Positions 61,628 to 64,000 of a stretch of 64,000 nucleotides of DNA are shown here, piece by piece; position 1 is the stretch's first letter; each line of letters starts with the position of its first letter. This DNA comes from Marchantia polymorpha subsp. ruderalis (Eukaryota; Streptophyta; Marchantiopsida; Marchantiales; Marchantiaceae). Under the pieces are notes generated by a model. It was not told the DNA's origin. It searched no databases and saw only the letters and a list, made by a program, of their open reading frames with translations. The translations under genes were made by a program, and so were the position numbers. Location: positions 5,419,501 through 5,483,500 of the forward strand of contig AP031355.1 of assembly GCA_037833965.1 (NCBI GenBank). Direction: 5' to 3'.

Positions 61628-64000
61628 CTTGCAGTGGAACAAGAGTTCTGCGTGAGACATTCATAGTCCGGAGATCCAGGAGCTTGATATCTTCCAAGGC
61701 TGCTGGGCACTCAACTATGTTAACATCGTTTAGTGACGACCACATGCTTGAAGAAAATGAAGGAAGATGGTGTATAAAAAAGGACAGATGCAGACTATCT
61801 TCCAGAAAAGGGCAAAAGACCTTACCAAGCAGATTCGAAGTAGCAGCTTGAGTGACAGTAGTTCGTTGCATATGCAAATACTTGATGTTCAGTCTTGGCC
61901 ATTGCTGTCGCAGTGAATCGTAAGCTGTAGTGTCGAAGTTGCTCGGAGCTCTTGTAGAGATCCGAAAGTGATGGCGACCAGCTCCTAAAACACCAAACAG
62001 ACAACAGTGGGAAGATCAATACAAGAAACAAACGTCGTGTTCGCATTTGAGGACACTAACTATGGAGCATCCGCACAAGAAATTTATGACTCGGCAGAAG
62101 CTTCCGTGCACAAGACTTCTGAAGAAGGAACAAATGAAGGAAACAGAAGTCCCTCCCTGTGTGGTAGTGTTACGCGATATGGACCCTACGGTTCCCACGA
62201 TCTATACGTATGAGAGCACCGAGAAGAATTAGATGTATATTTCAGGCCACAACACATGATGAACATGAACACCCCGGAATACGGATCAACCGCTCTGCTC
62301 TGCTAGAAACAAGGTTCGCATCTTTTTGATAATGATATACAGGGGCAAATTATAAACCGCGAGGACTATAAACGAGAGTAAAGAAAAATAAGGTCTGCTG
62401 TCGATGGAGGTCTTCTATTAGGCAGCACATGTTGCACTAGCATTGCACGGCTAGGATGCTAGGTCGGTGGCTCGGGCTATGACAAGCAAATACTCATGAG
62501 TGCAGTATGTAACACGAAATTGATGTTGCCAGGGGGGTGGGAAAGGATGGTCGCCAATGCACTGTGAACATGTGGTCATTAATCAGAGTTTGTTGGAGTG
62601 AACTATCTTTCCATATAATCTTACCTGAAGCCTTCGAGGCGGCTTGAGCAGTAATCCAAGATTCCAAGCGGCACCCATAAGTTAGGGCATCGACAAAGCC
62701 ATCCCCTACACCGGTCCCGTTGCAGTTTAGAGAAACGAGGGACGTCATGCCTGACACATTTGGAAAAATGAAGGTTACATGGCAACAAACACAGCTTTGT
62801 AACAGGTGGTGCCATTCACAAACTTCTAACAGCTTCTCAAGTCTCCAGGTTCACATGTGTCTAAGTATTCGGAAAGACAAGAGTTCTCAGATTTGAGCGC
62901 TATATATTCTCACCAAATACAATCCAACAACTAATCAAGCGAGACACACAATATGCTCTTTTCAAAACCATGAACCTATAATGACACTCCTTACCTTGGA
63001 TAATGTGAGAAGCAAGCCTTTCAGTGAAAGAATTTACATTTTCCACATCAAGGCATTCCAATTCCCGCAACTCTGCGCTCAGAGAGGTATTTATGAATAG
63101 GAAGTCAGTGGCCCTTTCAAGGTATGCATAACCATGGTGATGACCACTGAGGACTAAGGTCGCCACTCAAGAAATACTGCTTCTTATATCTGAGAATCTT
63201 AGATGGTTATAATATGTTCTTGAAACCCCATAAATTTCAGCCTCTATGGTAGAAGGTTTACACGTACGCTGAATAAAAATGAGCGAATCTTCGGTTAATT
63301 GCGTGCAGTCTCGCAATTTTAAAGAGCGGAGATGAGGAATTTCTGCAGCATCCACATCACAAACTCGAGCAGCGGCCTCACCAACTTGGGACAGTCCTCA
63401 TCACAAGTGATTCTCATGCGCTGATGACCACCCACCATACCGGGTCCGAACCGAATGAAAAATAATGTTCAATTTGAACCAATAATTGACATGCTTAGCA
63501 GCGCAACCGCGTAGCAAGTTAAAAGGACAAAATCGAATTGGTTTATCGAGAAACACTCAACCTGGAAGAAAATTCAGCGTATCGAGCCAGGGGCAGCAGC
63601 TCAAGTCCAGCCTGACAAGGTTAGGTGCATGAGAAAGATACGTCAAGCCTCTGCAGCTCAAGCCCTCTACTCCCGTCAGGCTGAGATGGCGCGGGTTCCA
63701 AAACGCTCGACAAAACGCCTCCAATTCGAAAAGCCGAACATTTCTTCCCCGAGCGAGGTAATATCGGAAGAAAACTTCCGCCAATTCCAAAGGTATCGAC
63801 TGTAAGGATCCGGCCAGATCCGGCAACTGGGTAGTAGCTTGCTTCAGGCATAGCTCCAGCAGTGATGGTCTCACTCTGCAACTTCGTTGCACCGACAATT
63901 CCTCCATTGTTCCCTTCAGCATCCAATTCAAGCCGTCCTTCTGCACATTCTCAGGTAGAGTCCATTGTCCCTCACAACGAACTGTTTTGCAGTCTGACGA
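61628..64000 (-). CDS. Leucine-rich-repeat (RNI-like) protein, 5' end outside window
   Basis: Six exons are modelled on the minus strand: 64000-63562 (runs off the edge), 63396-63268, 63072-62995, 62750-62625, 61984-61826 and 61714-61628, about 338 residues so far. The first part reads VRPSLLELCLKQ and SIPLELAEVFFRYYL. Cysteine-containing LRRs follow: HLSLTGVEGLSCRGLTYLS, LVRLDLSCCPWLDTLNFLPG, LRSLKLRDCTQLTEDSLIFI, LRELECLDVENV, TSLVSLNCNGTGVGDGFVDAL and DIKLLDLRTMNVSRRTLVPL. The pattern is that of AMN1/F-box-type RNI repeats, usually protein-binding scaffolds, some in ubiquitin ligases. No F-box is visible in the window part. Every internal splice falls in phase 1, so repeat-bearing exons are interchangeable. 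The last exon after 61628 is uncertain: short endings near 61.53 or 61.46 kb are possible. I do not assign a gene name. Confidence 0.8.

Noticed and set aside
62007-62232. Short plus-strand frames at the LRR gene
   Set aside because: They lie in an intron of the minus-strand LRR gene and match no family.

Overview
The window reads as nuclear DNA of a land plant. Three spliced protein-coding genes have plant-type relatives, and the retrotransposon debris is all Ty1/copia type, with a plant-style initiator-Met-tRNA primer site. Introns are 64 to about 730 bp. Simple-sequence tracts are very abundant and GC-rich blocks sit next to AT-rich retroelement-filled blocks. This would suit a bryophyte such as a liverwort, but that is an inference from overall character and I cannot name the species. 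There are no prokaryotic signatures (operons, ribosome binding sites) and I saw no convincing tRNA, rRNA or CRISPR.

Layout. 1-14.9 kb is AT-rich and dominated by decayed retroelements. A structurally complete but internally deleted copia element lies on the minus strand at 831-4383 (two ~245 bp LTRs, a 5 bp target duplication, primer-binding site, polypurine tract, gag body, zinc knuckle, protease relic, RNase H tail). An older copia relic lies on the plus strand at about 9.2-12.0 kb and is interrupted by a GC-richer ~0.5 kb insert. At 15.0-16.45 kb is a four-exon gene for a cwf18/CCDC12-type spliceosome protein. From 16.5 to 50 kb I recognise no protein gene. That stretch contains a GC-rich, simple-repeat-rich domain (about 21-27 kb and 33-35.4 kb), several perfect palindromes, a sharp step into AT-rich DNA at about 35.4-38.3 kb, and a perfect 158 bp inverted repeat at 43.75-44.52 kb whose arms carry outward-facing TATA boxes.

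The right end is genic. On the minus strand, 53,396-50,108 encodes a seven-exon protein joining a DEDDy 3'-5' exonuclease domain to a C-terminal Mut7-C (PIN-like plus zinc) domain. On the plus strand, 57,028-59,274 encodes a five-exon GNAT N-acetyltransferase of the NAA60/MCC1 type. On the minus strand, from the right edge to about 61.6 kb, is the 5'-truncated part of a leucine-rich-repeat (RNI-like) protein whose five internal introns, as modelled, are all phase 1.

The three genes belong to unrelated housekeeping pathways (pre-mRNA splicing, RNA/DNA exonuclease activity, protein N-terminal acetylation), and nothing suggests a functional cluster. Exon boundaries were placed by eye from GT/AG sites, reading frame and remembered family conservation. 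No alignment or transcript evidence was available. No clearly new biological system was found; the best candidates for a second look are the symmetric outward-promoter inverted repeat and the cluster of perfect palindromes.
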